From Thiomicrorhabdus lithotrophica (GTDB lineage: Bacteria; Pseudomonadota; Gammaproteobacteria; Thiomicrospirales; Thiomicrospiraceae): DNA of 64,000 bases. Positions 1-9,234 of the stretch are shown in pieces (position 1 is the first letter of the stretch; the number at the start of each line of letters is the position of its first letter). The stretch is taken from assembly GCF_029201445.1 (NCBI RefSeq), contig NZ_CP102381.1, positions 1,178,001 through 1,242,000 on the forward strand. The letters run 5' to 3'. The notes under the pieces are model-generated. The model was not told the DNA's origin. It did not search any database and worked only from the letters and a program-made list of their open reading frames with translations. A program made the translations under genes and the position numbers.

Positions 1-51
1 TCTGTCAAAGTAAGTTTTGAGGATCAAAAGCTTCAATATGCGTTAGAGTGA
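1..51 (+). CDS. 3' end of an unidentified gene (partial)
   Basis: Frame 1 is open from the window edge to a TGA at 49-51 and encodes the last 16 residues of a protein (ending QKLQYALE). The other two forward frames stop within about 20 bases. A strong hairpin terminator starts about 40 bases after the stop, as expected for the end of a transcription unit. Too little sequence is present to name the product, and the call rests only on the open frame and the terminator. Confidence 0.4.
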   Translation, partial: SVKVSFEDQKLQYALE

Positions 52-88
52 TATATTTTTAAAGATGGATGCTGATGCTGCGACGATT

Positions 89-128
89 AAAAAAGCCCGC
101 TTGATTTAAGTATCAAGCGGGCTTTTTT
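89..128. terminator. Bidirectional intrinsic terminator
   Basis: Perfect 11-bp arms GCCCGCTTGAT (95-105) and ATCAAGCGGGC (112-122) enclose a 6-base loop. An A run lies on the left and a T run (123-128) on the right, so it can end transcription in both directions. It sits between the plus-strand gene ending at 51 and the minus-strand csiV gene ending at 168. Confidence 0.9.
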
Positions 129-167
129 ATCTTTTTAAGAGCGTATTGAAGTGTGTGGATTATTTAG

Positions 168-815
168 CTAATCTTCATATTTGTGTATTTTGATTAAAGC
201 GCCAAAGAGTGGGTGGTCAATATAATGCAACTCGCCAGGTTTGATTTTACGGGACTCTTTTAAATTAAAACGCCAGTGAGTAGGTAGTTGATCAGAAGAG
301 AGTTTTTGGTTTTGGGCAAAGGCTTCTAAAATTTTTTCTGGAATACGTCTTTCAAATTCTAAATCCACATCAACATGAGCAAAACGCGTTTTATAAAGAC
401 GGACCGTACCCAACAAATTTGACCCTACTCCTAGATTGTTTTCGATTAATACTGTCGGAGAATTTTTATTTGCGTAAGCAGATTGTGACCAGGCCTGGTG
501 AAATATCACTCGGTAGCCTTTTTTATTTAGTTGTTGTGCCGTACTTATTAATTCTCTATTACGTTTACTGATCCACAGAGGCTTTTGATTTCTAGTAAAT
601 ACCGAAGTGCTTCCTTGAGTAACAGGTAACTCAATATCTTCTGGCCAGTATTCTTCAGTCCAACCTTTTAAATTAAGATTTTCAAAAACAATGACTTCTA
701 TTTTATAGGAAGCAGCTTTTGCATTAGCTTGTCCACTAATTAAAAACAAACTTGCCAAAGCTAACAAGGTGTATGAATAGGGTTTGACTAAAAGTAAACG
801 TTTTAAATTTTGCAT
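168..815 (-). CDS. csiV: CsiV-family periplasmic protein
   Basis: Product of 215 aa with an N-terminal signal peptide or anchor (hydrophobic stretch about residues 15-30, ending near SGQANA). The mature part opens with YKIEVIVFENLN, the typical start of the CsiV peptidoglycan-binding family (PF10972). In Vibrio cholerae CsiV acts on cell-wall integrity through the lipoprotein LpoA; that role here is inferred from family. It lies just downstream of mfd on the same strand, a neighbourhood I recall for this family in pseudomonads, which supports the call. The ATG at 815 has only a weak ribosome binding site. An exact CCAGGCCTGG palindrome sits inside the gene at 489-498. Confidence 0.7.
   Translation of the reverse strand: MQNLKRLLLVKPYSYTLLALASLFLISGQANAKAASYKIEVIVFENLNLKGWTEEYWPEDIELPVTQGSTSVFTRNQKPLWISKRNRELISTAQQLNKKGYRVIFHQAWSQSAYANKNSPTVLIENNLGVGSNLLGTVRLYKTRFAHVDVDLEFERRIPEKILEAFAQNQKLSSDQLPTHWRFNLKESRKIKPGELHYIDHPLFGALIKIHKYED
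489..498. repeat. CCAGGCCTGG palindrome, copy 1
   Basis: Exact copy within ACCAGGCCTGGT (488-499), inside csiV. It is read in the phase encoding Gln-Ala-Trp. Confidence 0.85.
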
Positions 816-860
816 TTTGGACTCATAAATCTAAAGTGGTTAGGGTTTTACTTACGAAAA

Positions 861-883
861 TTAGTTATTAAATCAATAACTAA
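861..883 (-). terminator. AT-rich inverted repeat between mfd and csiV
   Basis: Perfect arms TTAGTTATT (861-869) and AATAACTAA (875-883) with a 5-base loop, six bases beyond the mfd stop codon. On the minus strand it is followed by TTTTCG, so it could be a weak terminator or an mRNA 3'-end stabiliser. The stem contains only two G/C pairs, so efficiency is uncertain. Confidence 0.4.
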
Positions 884-888
884 TAGAG

Positions 889-3800
889 TTAATCTTGTGC
901 TACTTCGTTTAATGCAATATTACGAATAACTAATTCAATTGCGGAGATTCTTTGTTCAATATTTGGCATTGTATCGAAAAAGGAGAGCTCAGTCTGACCT
1001 TTTAGTTGAAATTGCTTAGGCTGTGATTGAATCAGTTTAATTAGCTTCATAGGATCAATATTAGGTTCGGCGTTAAATTGTATCCGTAGCATAGACTCTC
1101 CTGCATCGAGTTTAATGATACCAATCGGTTCAATTAACAGTTTAACGTGCGTTACAGCAAACAGTTGTTTAACCGGTTCAGGCAGTAATCCAAAGCGGTC
1201 AATCATTTCTACTTCAAGCTCTCTTAAATCGGACTTGTTTGCAGCACTAGCAATTCGTTTATAAAACACTAAGCGAGTGTGAACATCCGGTAAATAGTCT
1301 TCTGGAATCAATGCTGTTACACCTAAATCTACTTCGCTACCACTGTGTAAAGAGGTGTTCAGTTCAGGTTGTTTACCCGATTTTAATGCTTTTACAGCCC
1401 GTTCTAACAGTTCGCTGTATAGACCAAAACCAATTTCTTGAATCTGACCAGATTGACCATCACCTAAAAGTTCACCTGCACCACGAATCTCTAAATCGTG
1501 ACTGGCTAGCATAAAGCCTGCACCTAAAGTATCGTGTTTAGCAATCGCTGTTAAGCGTTTTTCAGCATCTTTAGAGAGCATGGATTTACCCGCAGTAAAC
1601 ATATAGGCATAGGCTTTATGGTGGGAGCGTCCAACACGACCTCGTAATTGGTGAAGCTGAGCTAAACCAAATTTATCTGCACGGTTAATTAAGATGGTAT
1701 TGGCGGTAGGAATGTCTATTCCTGTTTCAATGATGGTGGTACAAACCAAAATGTTATAGCGACGATGATAGAAGTTTTCCATTACAGACTCAAGCTCACG
1801 TTCATGCATTTGACCATGCGCAAAGGTGACTTTTGCTTCTGGAATGAGCGCTTCAATGTGTTCAACCATCTTCTCTATTTGATCAACTTGGTTATAGAGA
1901 ATATAAACTTGACCGCCACGGCGAATCTCACGTAAGGAGGCTTCTCTTACGACATCATCATTCCATTCTTGCACAAAGGTTTGCACGGCTAGACGTTTAG
2001 CAGGTGGTGTGGCGATGATGGAGAGATCACGAAGATCATTCATAGCCATATTTAAAGTACGAGGAATAGGGGTTGCTGTCATGGTTAAGACATCCACTTC
2101 GGTACGCATTTTTTTAAGCTGTTCTTTTTGTCTAACACCAAAGCGATGCTCTTCATCGATAATGATTAGCCCCAGCTGTTTATAGTCCACATCTTTCTGA
2201 ATGAGCTTGTGAGTACCGATGATAATATCGACTTTACCCGCTTTTAAATCTTCTAATGTGGTTTTCTGTTGTTTTGGGGTTTGAAAGCGAGATAAAACAT
2301 CAATACGAACAGGCCAGTCTGAGAAACGACTTTGAAAGTTTTCTAAATGTTGGTGAGCTAGCAGAGTGGTTGGCACAAGCATGGCAACCTGTTTACCATC
2401 GTATGCGGCAATAAAGGCGGCTCGCATGGCGACTTCGGTTTTACCAAAGCCTACATCACCACAGACCAGTCTATCCATTGGTAGGTCAGAATGCATGTCA
2501 TCAATAACGGCTTCAATTGCCTGTTGCTGGTCAGGCGTTTCTTCAAATGGAAAGCTTGAAGCAAAGCGTTGATATGCTTCTTGCGGAGTTTTAAATGCGT
2601 AACCAGGCCTGGCAGCTCTTTGTGCATAAACATCCAGCAACTCTGCCGCAACGTCACGGACCCTTTCAGCGGCTTTACGTTTCGCTTTGTCCCATTTGTC
2701 ACTGCCTAATCTATGCAGTGGCGCTGTTTCAGGGGTTGCTCCGGTATAACGACTGATTAAGTGAAGAGAAGAAACTGGGACATAGAGTTTGGCGTCACCA
2801 GCATATTCAATCATTAAAAACTCTTTTTTATCACCTTGTATTTCAAGTGTTTCTAAACCTAAATACCGACCCACACCATGATCGATATGAACAATTGGAC
2901 TACCGATATCAAGTTCAATAAGGTTGCTAACAGCGGTGTTAAAGTCATCGTGTTTACGTTTTCTACGGCGCTTTTGAACAACGGTCTGACCAAATATTTG
3001 AGTTTCGGAAATAACACTAAATTGTTCAGTATGAATCGAAGTCTCTAACGGGCTGACAACTATGCAGTATTGCTTGTCTGTTTCTAGAGCTTCTTGCCAG
3101 GTTGAAACAATTTGGGGCTGTTGTTGGTATTTACCTAGCAAGGTAAGTAAGGTTTCTCTGCGTCCAGTGGTTTCAGCGCTATAGATGATTTTTTTATTAT
3201 AACGGTCAACAAAAGCATTGAGCTTAGCTAAAGGGTATTCACTTTGTGATTGCACGCTCAAATCAGGCAGTATTAGGGTATCAAAAATGGTTGAGGTTTT
3301 ATCGGAACAGGTCTCTTCAAGCGTTACCCTGTGATATTGTTTTAACTCGGTTAAAAACTCTGAAGGCTGTAGTAAAATTTCAGACGGTTTTAGTAATGGA
3401 AAGTCAGGATTGTGCTGCCCAATCTCATAGCGTTCACTGTAATCCATTAGGATTTGTTCGAGTGTTTTATCTAAGTTTCCAAACTCAAAGAACAAGCTAT
3501 CTTCTGGCAGATAGTGGAATAAACTGGTAAGTTCTTCATGGAAAAGAGGCAGGTAATATTCTAAACCACCTATGTTTTGAGCCTGAGAAACACTCTTATA
3601 AACTTGGGCGTTGCGAGCTTCATCCCCAAAGTAATCTTTAAACTTATGCCTAAATAAATCAATACCTTGTTTGGTAAAGTTAAATTCTTTTGCAGGCAAT
3701 AATTCAACCTTTTCTATCTGTTCTATAGAGCGTTGAGTATCAGGATCAAAGCTGCGAATGGTTTCGACTTCATCATCAAATAGGTCAATACGAAATGGCG

Positions 3801-4347
3801 TTTTGCTTCCCATTGGAAACAAGTCAATAATAGCACCGCGTACGGCAAATTCACCATGTTCATAAACCTGACCAACTCTTTGGTAACTTCCAGATTCCAA
3901 TTGTTTAGTGAAGGCTTCTACATCAATCACGTCTCCCGTTTTTAATAAGAAAGTGAATTGTTTTATGTAGTCGTGAGGTACGACTTTTTGCATAACCGTT
4001 GCAACAGGGACAATCAATATTCCCTGGGAAATAGTTGGCAACTTATAAAGCGTTTTTAAACGTTCTGAAACGATATCTTGATGCGGTGAAAACTGGTCAT
4101 AAGGCAGAGTTTCCCAATCTGGAAAAGTTAAGATTTCTGCAGAATCTTCTAGAAAAAAAGCGAGATTCTCTTGAAGTTGATTCGCCATTTGCGAGTTTTC
4201 AGTTAATACAATGACCAGGCCTGGAGAGTGTTCAAGGTGATTAGCTATAGCTAATGCACTTTCAGAATTGGTTAATGGAGCCCAATAAGAGCGATGACCT
4301 TTAAGTTTTATTTGTTCTGTTGCCAGTAATGACGCAAGTTTTTTCAT
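889..4347 (-). CDS. mfd: Transcription-repair coupling factor Mfd
   Basis: ATP-dependent translocase that removes RNA polymerase stalled at DNA lesions and recruits UvrABC. Visible parts, in order: UvrB-like N-terminal module, a CarD-type RNA-polymerase-interaction domain (IVHIDHGVGRYLGL), a RecG-like helicase core with Walker A GDVGFGKTE near residue 632 and a DEEH box near 731, and a C-terminal TRCF domain. Length 1152 aa with this start, matching E. coli Mfd (1148 aa). An in-frame TTG at 4383 would add 12 residues, but the ATG at 4347 (MKKLASL) fits the family better; neither has a clear ribosome binding site. Two CCAGGCCTGG palindromes (2603 and 4215) lie inside. It is divergent from the RND-like gene. 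Confidence 0.97.
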   Translation of the reverse strand: MKKLASLLATEQIKLKGHRSYWAPLTNSESALAIANHLEHSPGLVIVLTENSQMANQLQENLAFFLEDSAEILTFPDWETLPYDQFSPHQDIVSERLKTLYKLPTISQGILIVPVATVMQKVVPHDYIKQFTFLLKTGDVIDVEAFTKQLESGSYQRVGQVYEHGEFAVRGAIIDLFPMGSKTPFRIDLFDDEVETIRSFDPDTQRSIEQIEKVELLPAKEFNFTKQGIDLFRHKFKDYFGDEARNAQVYKSVSQAQNIGGLEYYLPLFHEELTSLFHYLPEDSLFFEFGNLDKTLEQILMDYSERYEIGQHNPDFPLLKPSEILLQPSEFLTELKQYHRVTLEETCSDKTSTIFDTLILPDLSVQSQSEYPLAKLNAFVDRYNKKIIYSAETTGRRETLLTLLGKYQQQPQIVSTWQEALETDKQYCIVVSPLETSIHTEQFSVISETQIFGQTVVQKRRRKRKHDDFNTAVSNLIELDIGSPIVHIDHGVGRYLGLETLEIQGDKKEFLMIEYAGDAKLYVPVSSLHLISRYTGATPETAPLHRLGSDKWDKAKRKAAERVRDVAAELLDVYAQRAARPGYAFKTPQEAYQRFASSFPFEETPDQQQAIEAVIDDMHSDLPMDRLVCGDVGFGKTEVAMRAAFIAAYDGKQVAMLVPTTLLAHQHLENFQSRFSDWPVRIDVLSRFQTPKQQKTTLEDLKAGKVDIIIGTHKLIQKDVDYKQLGLIIIDEEHRFGVRQKEQLKKMRTEVDVLTMTATPIPRTLNMAMNDLRDLSIIATPPAKRLAVQTFVQEWNDDVVREASLREIRRGGQVYILYNQVDQIEKMVEHIEALIPEAKVTFAHGQMHERELESVMENFYHRRYNILVCTTIIETGIDIPTANTILINRADKFGLAQLHQLRGRVGRSHHKAYAYMFTAGKSMLSKDAEKRLTAIAKHDTLGAGFMLASHDLEIRGAGELLGDGQSGQIQEIGFGLYSELLERAVKALKSGKQPELNTSLHSGSEVDLGVTALIPEDYLPDVHTRLVFYKRIASAANKSDLRELEVEMIDRFGLLPEPVKQLFAVTHVKLLIEPIGIIKLDAGESMLRIQFNAEPNIDPMKLIKLIQSQPKQFQLKGQTELSFFDTMPNIEQRISAIELVIRNIALNEVAQD
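2603..2612. repeat. CCAGGCCTGG palindrome, copy 2
   Basis: Exact copy inside mfd, read in the phase encoding Arg-Pro-Gly with an AGG arginine codon, although CGT is the usual Arg codon in neighbouring genes. Confidence 0.85.
4215..4224. repeat. CCAGGCCTGG palindrome, copy 3
   Basis: Exact copy inside mfd, read in the phase encoding Pro-Gly-Leu. Confidence 0.85.
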
Positions 4348-4441
4348 GCTAATAGTGGATTCTTTGTCAAAATTTAAGCCCAATATTTTAAACTACTGCT
4401 ACTTTTAAATTTTACCTAAATTGATGACTCTGGAGTTAAAT

Positions 4442-5656
4442 GTGGGAAATTGGGCTTTTTCTTGGGTGCAAATTATGGCCCATAATAAAACTAAACTGCT
4501 TATGAGTTGGGTGTTAATCAGTGGTCTAGTTCTTTCAGGTATGGTCTATTTGGATTTTTCTCCAATGCTAGAGGATTTTATTCTTTTATCTACTAGTTTA
4601 CTGGTAATGAGTTTAGTTGTAGGTTATTTGCTTGAATCGCCAAAGGTTGCATTGCTTCAGTTGGGGTTAAGTATTTATATCGTGGGTATGACTTTTGGCG
4701 GGTTGGGTTGGCTGGGATATGGATTGACGCAAGAATCTTTGCTTGGGTTAGTTGTGCTGATTACATTAATGAGTAGCAACCTGGTTCATATTCTAAGTAC
4801 TTTGTTGCGGGAAATGGCTCGTGGGCTTTTTCAGTATGATGCCGTTGCTGAAGCACTTAAACTGAATACATCGCCAATATTTTTATCAAATTTAACGACT
4901 GCTTTAGGCTTTATTATGGCGGCTTGGGTGGATAGTAGTTACTCATCGCTTGCTTGGTTAGTGGTTATTGGTGTGTTATTTAGCTTTTTAATCACGATAA
5001 GTTGGCTTCCAATGGTTTTATTGAATTGGTTACTAGAGTTCAGGGTAGGGAACTCTGCTGACAGACACGGTTTATTGTTTTTAGCGAATTGGTTATTAGA
5101 AAATCCACTTTATCGAACGTTAATAATTGTCTTAGGGCTTTTATTGAGCGTGTTATTAATTTTTGTAAATTATGAGCTGCTAAGTGAATTTGAACAGTTA
5201 CTTTGGCTTGTAGGTATTTTCGGTGTCTTATTTCTGCTGTTTTGGCAGAGCTTAAGTATGGCATTAATGAATTTAGTGATTAATTTTCTTGCGTTGTTAA
5301 CAGCGGTTGCTTCTTATGTTCTTTTAACTGGTGAGGCTAAATGGGTTCTTTTACTTTGGATGGTACCGCTAGGGATTATTGTTGATGACGGCATTCACTT
5401 CTTTTCACGTTATGCACGTGCAAAATATACGGTGTTTTCTGATCCTAAGTCAGCTGTTATTTTTGCGATGGCGAGTGTAGGACGTCCAATTTGGATTACT
5501 TCGTGGGTTTTATTTTCTGGTTTGGCGGTGCTGCTATTGAGTGAAAGTAGAATGGTGTTTGAAGCGAGTTTGTTAACTATGCTAGCTTTAGTTGTAGCAA
5601 CATTTTTTATATTGACGGTATTACCTGCTTTATTAATGAGCAGTAAACGTAAATAA
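4442..5656 (+). CDS. RND/MMPL-like polytopic membrane protein lacking large periplasmic loops
   Basis: About 404 aa and almost wholly hydrophobic, with roughly ten to twelve membrane segments. Two regions resemble the repeated sterol-sensing/RND core: NLVHILSTLLREMARG followed by SNLTTALGF, and IVDDGIHFFSRYARAK followed by ITSWVLFSGLAVLLLS. The aspartate pair in the second repeat fits proton-driven RND/MMPL exporters. The large extracytoplasmic domains normal in that family are absent, so this is a minimal or degenerate member; substrate unknown. I chose GTG 4442 because GGAG precedes it by six bases. The upstream TTG (4421) and ATG (4424) have no ribosome binding site, and ATG 4475 is also possible. 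Confidence 0.6.
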   Translation: MGNWAFSWVQIMAHNKTKLLMSWVLISGLVLSGMVYLDFSPMLEDFILLSTSLLVMSLVVGYLLESPKVALLQLGLSIYIVGMTFGGLGWLGYGLTQESLLGLVVLITLMSSNLVHILSTLLREMARGLFQYDAVAEALKLNTSPIFLSNLTTALGFIMAAWVDSSYSSLAWLVVIGVLFSFLITISWLPMVLLNWLLEFRVGNSADRHGLLFLANWLLENPLYRTLIIVLGLLLSVLLIFVNYELLSEFEQLLWLVGIFGVLFLLFWQSLSMALMNLVINFLALLTAVASYVLLTGEAKWVLLLWMVPLGIIVDDGIHFFSRYARAKYTVFSDPKSAVIFAMASVGRPIWITSWVLFSGLAVLLLSESRMVFEASLLTMLALVVATFFILTVLPALLMSSKRK

Positions 5657-5900
5657 TAGTGTATGTATTACTTATATTATTGCGTAACTCATTGTAGATA
5701 AAGAATTTAGTATTGGGTTATTAGCTAAATTGATTTGTCATTGAAAAAATTTATTTTCATTTGTTTCTTTTTTAAGTCATGATGCTCTACAATTTAGCAT
5801 TGCTAGGGCAGAATTTGACTGTTTTCATTCAAAAGTTCAAGCGTTGGCAGTAATATCTAATATCACTAGACACTAAAGAATAATAATACGAGGCATAAAC

Positions 5901-7217
5901 ATGACAACAGTTGTTGTAGTTGGTTCTAGCACAGGCGGTTTACCAATGTCTTACGATATTCGTAAGCATTTAGATAAAGGTCATACAGTAAAAGTAGTTA
6001 ACGCTATCGATGAGTTTAATTTTGTACCTTCAAATCCATGGGTTGCTGTCGGTTGGAGAAAAGCTGAAGATATTTCTTTTAAGTTAGAGCCATATCTAAC
6101 ACGCAAGGGTATTGAGTTTTTTCATCAAACTTGTGTTGGTTTAGATCCTGAAAACAACAACATTACATTGGATGATGGATCGGTAATGGATTACGATTAC
6201 TTAATTCTGTCTACAGGTCCTGCTTTAGCATTTGAAGAGATTGAAGGTTTTGGACCTAAGAGTCACGGTGGTAATACGGTTTCTGTCTGCACCACACCAC
6301 ACTCTGTTGAAGCTTATGAGCAGTGGGAAGAGTTTTGTAAAGATCCTGGACCAATAATTATTGGTGCGGTTCAAGGTGCTTCATGTTTTGGCCCTGCTTA
6401 TGAATTTGCGATGATTATGGAAACAGACTTACGTAAGCGTAAGCTTCGCAGTCGTGTTCCAATGACTTTCGTAACAGCGGAACCTTATATTGGTCACTTA
6501 GGATTAGGTGGTGTTGGTGATTCTAAAGGTTTAATGGAATCAGAAATGCGTAACCGCCATATTGATTGGATTTGTAACGCAAAAACAACCAAAATTGCAG
6601 ATGGCATTATGTATGTTGACGAGCACAATAACCAAGGTGAAGTTATCAATAAGCATGAGTTGCCATTCAAATATGCAATGATGTTACCTGCCTTTAAAGG
6701 TACTAAATTCTTGCAAGAAATGGTTGATGCGGATCCTGAGAAAATGGGTGGTCCTTTAGTTAACCCACGTGGTTTTGTGAAAGTTGATCAGTTTAGTCGT
6801 AACCCTACTTATCATAATATTTATGCTTTAGGTGTGGGTATTGCTATTCCACCAGTAGATACTAAGTGTCCTGTACCTTGTGGTACGCCTAAAACTGGAT
6901 TAATGATTGAATCAATGGTAACGGCTATTTGCCACAATATTGAAGCAAATATTGCAGGTAAAGAACCTTATGAAGAACCAACATGGAATACGGTTTGTCT
7001 TGCCGATATGGGTGATTCTGGTGCGGCATTTGTTGCATTGCCACAGATTCCTCCACGTAACTTAACGTGGGCGAAGAAAGGTAAGTGGGTTCATTTGGCT
7101 AAAATTGCGTTTGAAAAATACTTTATTCGTAATATGAAGTCTGGTAATTCTGAGCCAATCTATCAGAAGTATATTATGAAAATGCTCGGTATTACTCGTC
7201 TGAAATCTGACAAATAA
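5901..7217 (+). CDS. sqr: Sulfide:quinone oxidoreductase (FAD-dependent)
   Basis: Oxidises sulfide at the membrane surface and passes electrons to quinone, producing zero-valent sulfur or polysulfide. The 438 aa protein starts with a dinucleotide-binding strand (VVVVGSSTGGLP). Cysteines are at residues 130 (SVCTTPH), 162 (GASCFGPAYEF), 323 and 327 (TKCPVPCGTPKTG). The 32-residue spacing of C130 and C162 equals that of Cys128 and Cys160 in the Acidithiobacillus ferrooxidans enzyme, and C323 or C327 would be the third redox cysteine. The C-terminus carries amphipathic helices for membrane attachment. GAGG precedes the ATG. Single gene between a 244-base upstream region and a strong terminator. 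This is the best hint of a sulfur-oxidising lifestyle. The exact SQR type is not assigned. Confidence 0.88.
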   Translation: MTTVVVVGSSTGGLPMSYDIRKHLDKGHTVKVVNAIDEFNFVPSNPWVAVGWRKAEDISFKLEPYLTRKGIEFFHQTCVGLDPENNNITLDDGSVMDYDYLILSTGPALAFEEIEGFGPKSHGGNTVSVCTTPHSVEAYEQWEEFCKDPGPIIIGAVQGASCFGPAYEFAMIMETDLRKRKLRSRVPMTFVTAEPYIGHLGLGGVGDSKGLMESEMRNRHIDWICNAKTTKIADGIMYVDEHNNQGEVINKHELPFKYAMMLPAFKGTKFLQEMVDADPEKMGGPLVNPRGFVKVDQFSRNPTYHNIYALGVGIAIPPVDTKCPVPCGTPKTGLMIESMVTAICHNIEANIAGKEPYEEPTWNTVCLADMGDSGAAFVALPQIPPRNLTWAKKGKWVHLAKIAFEKYFIRNMKSGNSEPIYQKYIMKMLGITRLKSDK

Positions 7218-7240
7218 GGCTTTGTAATTCATAAATAAAA

Positions 7241-7270
7241 ACGCCCTCAAATAGCAGGGCGTTTTTTTTT
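7241..7270 (+). terminator. Intrinsic terminator of sqr
   Basis: Arms ACGCCCT (7241-7247) and AGGGCGT (7256-7262) with an 8-base loop, followed by a run of nine T. It lies 24 bases after the sqr stop codon. Confidence 0.92.
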
Positions 7271-7285
7271 GCTCTCGTTTATAAT

Positions 7286-7981
7286 ATGCCCGCTATGACA
7301 CTCGCATTCACCCTTCATTATTTAGATCTCATCGGAACTGTTGTATTTGCTATCACAGGGCTTTTGGCTGCGCGTAGAAAACAGTTAGACTTATTTGGTG
7401 CAATTGTGATTGCAATGGTAACCGCCATTGGTGGCGGTACTTTGCGCGACCTTATTATTGATGAGCCTGTATTTTGGACACAGGATGATACATATATTTA
7501 TATTGTTGTTATTTCAGCACTTTTTCTTTTCTTTTTTGCACGTTTTAGAAGGTTGCCCGTTAAGCTTTTACTGTTTTTGGATGCTTTAGGTTTGGCCGTT
7601 TTTACCGTAATCGGTACCGAGAAGGCTTTAGCACTTGGTTTCTCTGATCCTATTGCCATAATGACTGGGATTATGACGGGGGTTGTTGGTGGAATTATCC
7701 GAGATGTGCTTGTCGGTGAAGTGCCTCTTGTTTTCAGAAAAGAAATATATGCAACGGCGTCTTTTGTGGGAGCCAGTATATTTTTATTAATGGAACATGC
7801 TGGTTTTGCCATTGATGTTTCGGTTATTGTTTCTATATTCATTACATTATTAATGCGAGTTTGGGCTATTATGTTCAACATTGAACTTCCTGTGTTTATT
7901 TCGTATAAAGCGCCTGAGGCACATTTTCAGAAAAAAACACCATCAAAAAAAACAAATAATAAGGCTGATAAATTAGGCTAA
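7286..7981 (+). CDS. Trimeric intracellular cation channel-like protein (UPF0126/YicG family)
   Basis: A 231 aa inner-membrane protein with about seven membrane segments in two repeated halves. Each half carries the family glycine signature: AIGGGTLRDLIIDEPVF near residue 53 and GVVGGIIRDVLVGEVPLVF near residue 130. This is typical of the UPF0126/TRIC family; prokaryotic TRIC proteins conduct K+ in vitro, but the bacterial role is not settled. The start is ATG 7286 or 7295, neither with a convincing ribosome binding site, directly after the sqr terminator. The C-terminus is a lysine-rich cytoplasmic tail. The stop is two bases before the Lol permease start, suggesting co-transcription. Confidence 0.85.
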   Translation: MPAMTLAFTLHYLDLIGTVVFAITGLLAARRKQLDLFGAIVIAMVTAIGGGTLRDLIIDEPVFWTQDDTYIYIVVISALFLFFFARFRRLPVKLLLFLDALGLAVFTVIGTEKALALGFSDPIAIMTGIMTGVVGGIIRDVLVGEVPLVFRKEIYATASFVGASIFLLMEHAGFAIDVSVIVSIFITLLMRVWAIMFNIELPVFISYKAPEAHFQKKTPSKKTNNKADKLG

Positions 7982-7983
7982 CT

Positions 7984-9234
7984 ATGATTAAACTTCCCTA
8001 TGAATTGCTATTAGGCCTGCGATATACCCGAGCTAAACGCCGTAATGGATTTATCTCCTTTATTTCACTATCATCGATGATTGGTATTGCTTTAGGTGTT
8101 ACCGCTTTAATAACCGTTCTTTCAATTATGAATGGTTTCCAAGAAGAATTAAGAGATCGTATATTGGGCATGACTGCTCATATGACAATAAATGAGCGAA
8201 ATGATCAGCTTGAAGATTGGCAATCACTTTATAACCAATTAATTAATCAACCTCATATAGAAGGCGCGGCTCCAAATATTATGGAGCAGGGCATGCTAAC
8301 GATTGGTAACAAAGTAAAAGGGGTTGCTATCAGAGGTGTTCTGCCAGAATTTGAAGGCCAGGTTGCGGATATTGGTAATCAAATGTTGTTTGGCTCACTG
8401 AATGATTTAACCCCTAAAAAATATAAAATTATTTTAGGTAGCGAATTAGCGGTCAGTTTAGGTGTTACTTTAGGGGATAAGGTCACTCTGATTGCGCCTC
8501 AAGGAAGTGTTTCACCTGTCGGCATTGTTCCTCGTATTAAGCGTTTTACAGTTTCAGGTATCTTTGAGGCTGGTATGCATGAATATGATAGTGGTTTGGC
8601 TATTATTCACATTGAAGATGCCAAGAAAGTCTTTAAATATGGTGACTCTGTTGGAGCTTTACAGCTCAAAATTGATGATTTGTTTAAAGTAGGTGAAGTT
8701 AAAAATCAACTGGGGCAAGTCGTTGATAAAGTTCTTTATATGAGAGATTGGCGTCAACAACACTCCAATTTCTTTAAGGCAATCGAGATGGAAAAACGCA
8801 TGATGTTTATTGTGTTGACTCTGATTATTATGGTGGCGGCATTTAATATTGTTTCTACGATGGTTATGGTTGTAACCGATAAGCAGAGCGATATTGCAGT
8901 TTTAAGGACTATTGGAGCCACGCCAATGAGTATTCAAATGGTGTTTATTATTCAAGGTTTAGTAATAGGAACCCTCGGAGTGATACTTGGTTTGATTGGT
9001 GGCTTGAGTTTAGCGTTAAATATCGATGTTATTGTGCCATTTATTGAGCAGTTATTAGGCTTTAAGTTTTTCCCACCTGATGTTTATTACATTAGTGCGG
9101 TTCCATCTAAACTTGTTTGGTCGGATGTTTGGTATATCGCTGGGCTGTCATTCGTTTTGACGCTGTTGGCTACCCTGTATCCTGCAAGAAAAGCCTCAAA
9201 AGTTAATCCTGCGGAGGCACTTCGTTATGAGTAA
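7984..9234 (+). CDS. Lipoprotein-releasing ABC transporter permease LolC/LolE family
   Basis: 416 aa, the usual LolC/LolE length. It has an N-terminal membrane segment (about residues 25-50), a large periplasmic domain (about 55-270) and three membrane segments in an FtsX-type domain (about 270-410), ending [16 protein letters not shown] as in LolC/E. With LolD it extracts lipoproteins from the inner membrane and hands them to LolA. It overlaps lolD by 8 bases. No second permease follows lolD, so the transporter may be a LolF-type homodimer; a distant lolE cannot be excluded, so no C/E letter is given. Confidence 0.9.
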   Translation: MIKLPYELLLGLRYTRAKRRNGFISFISLSSMIGIALGVTALITVLSIMNGFQEELRDRILGMTAHMTINERNDQLEDWQSLYNQLINQPHIEGAAPNIMEQGMLTIGNKVKGVAIRGVLPEFEGQVADIGNQMLFGSLNDLTPKKYKIILGSELAVSLGVTLGDKVTLIAPQGSVSPVGIVPRIKRFTVSGIFEAGMHEYDSGLAIIHIEDAKKVFKYGDSVGALQLKIDDLFKVGEVKNQLGQVVDKVLYMRDWRQQHSNFFKAIEMEKRMMFIVLTLIIMVAAFNIVSTMVMVVTDKQSDIAVLRTIGATPMSIQMVFIIQGLVIGTLGVILGLIGGLSLALNIDVIVPFIEQLLGFKFFPPDVYYISAVPSKLVWSDVWYIAGLSFVLTLLATLYPARKASKVNPAEALRYE

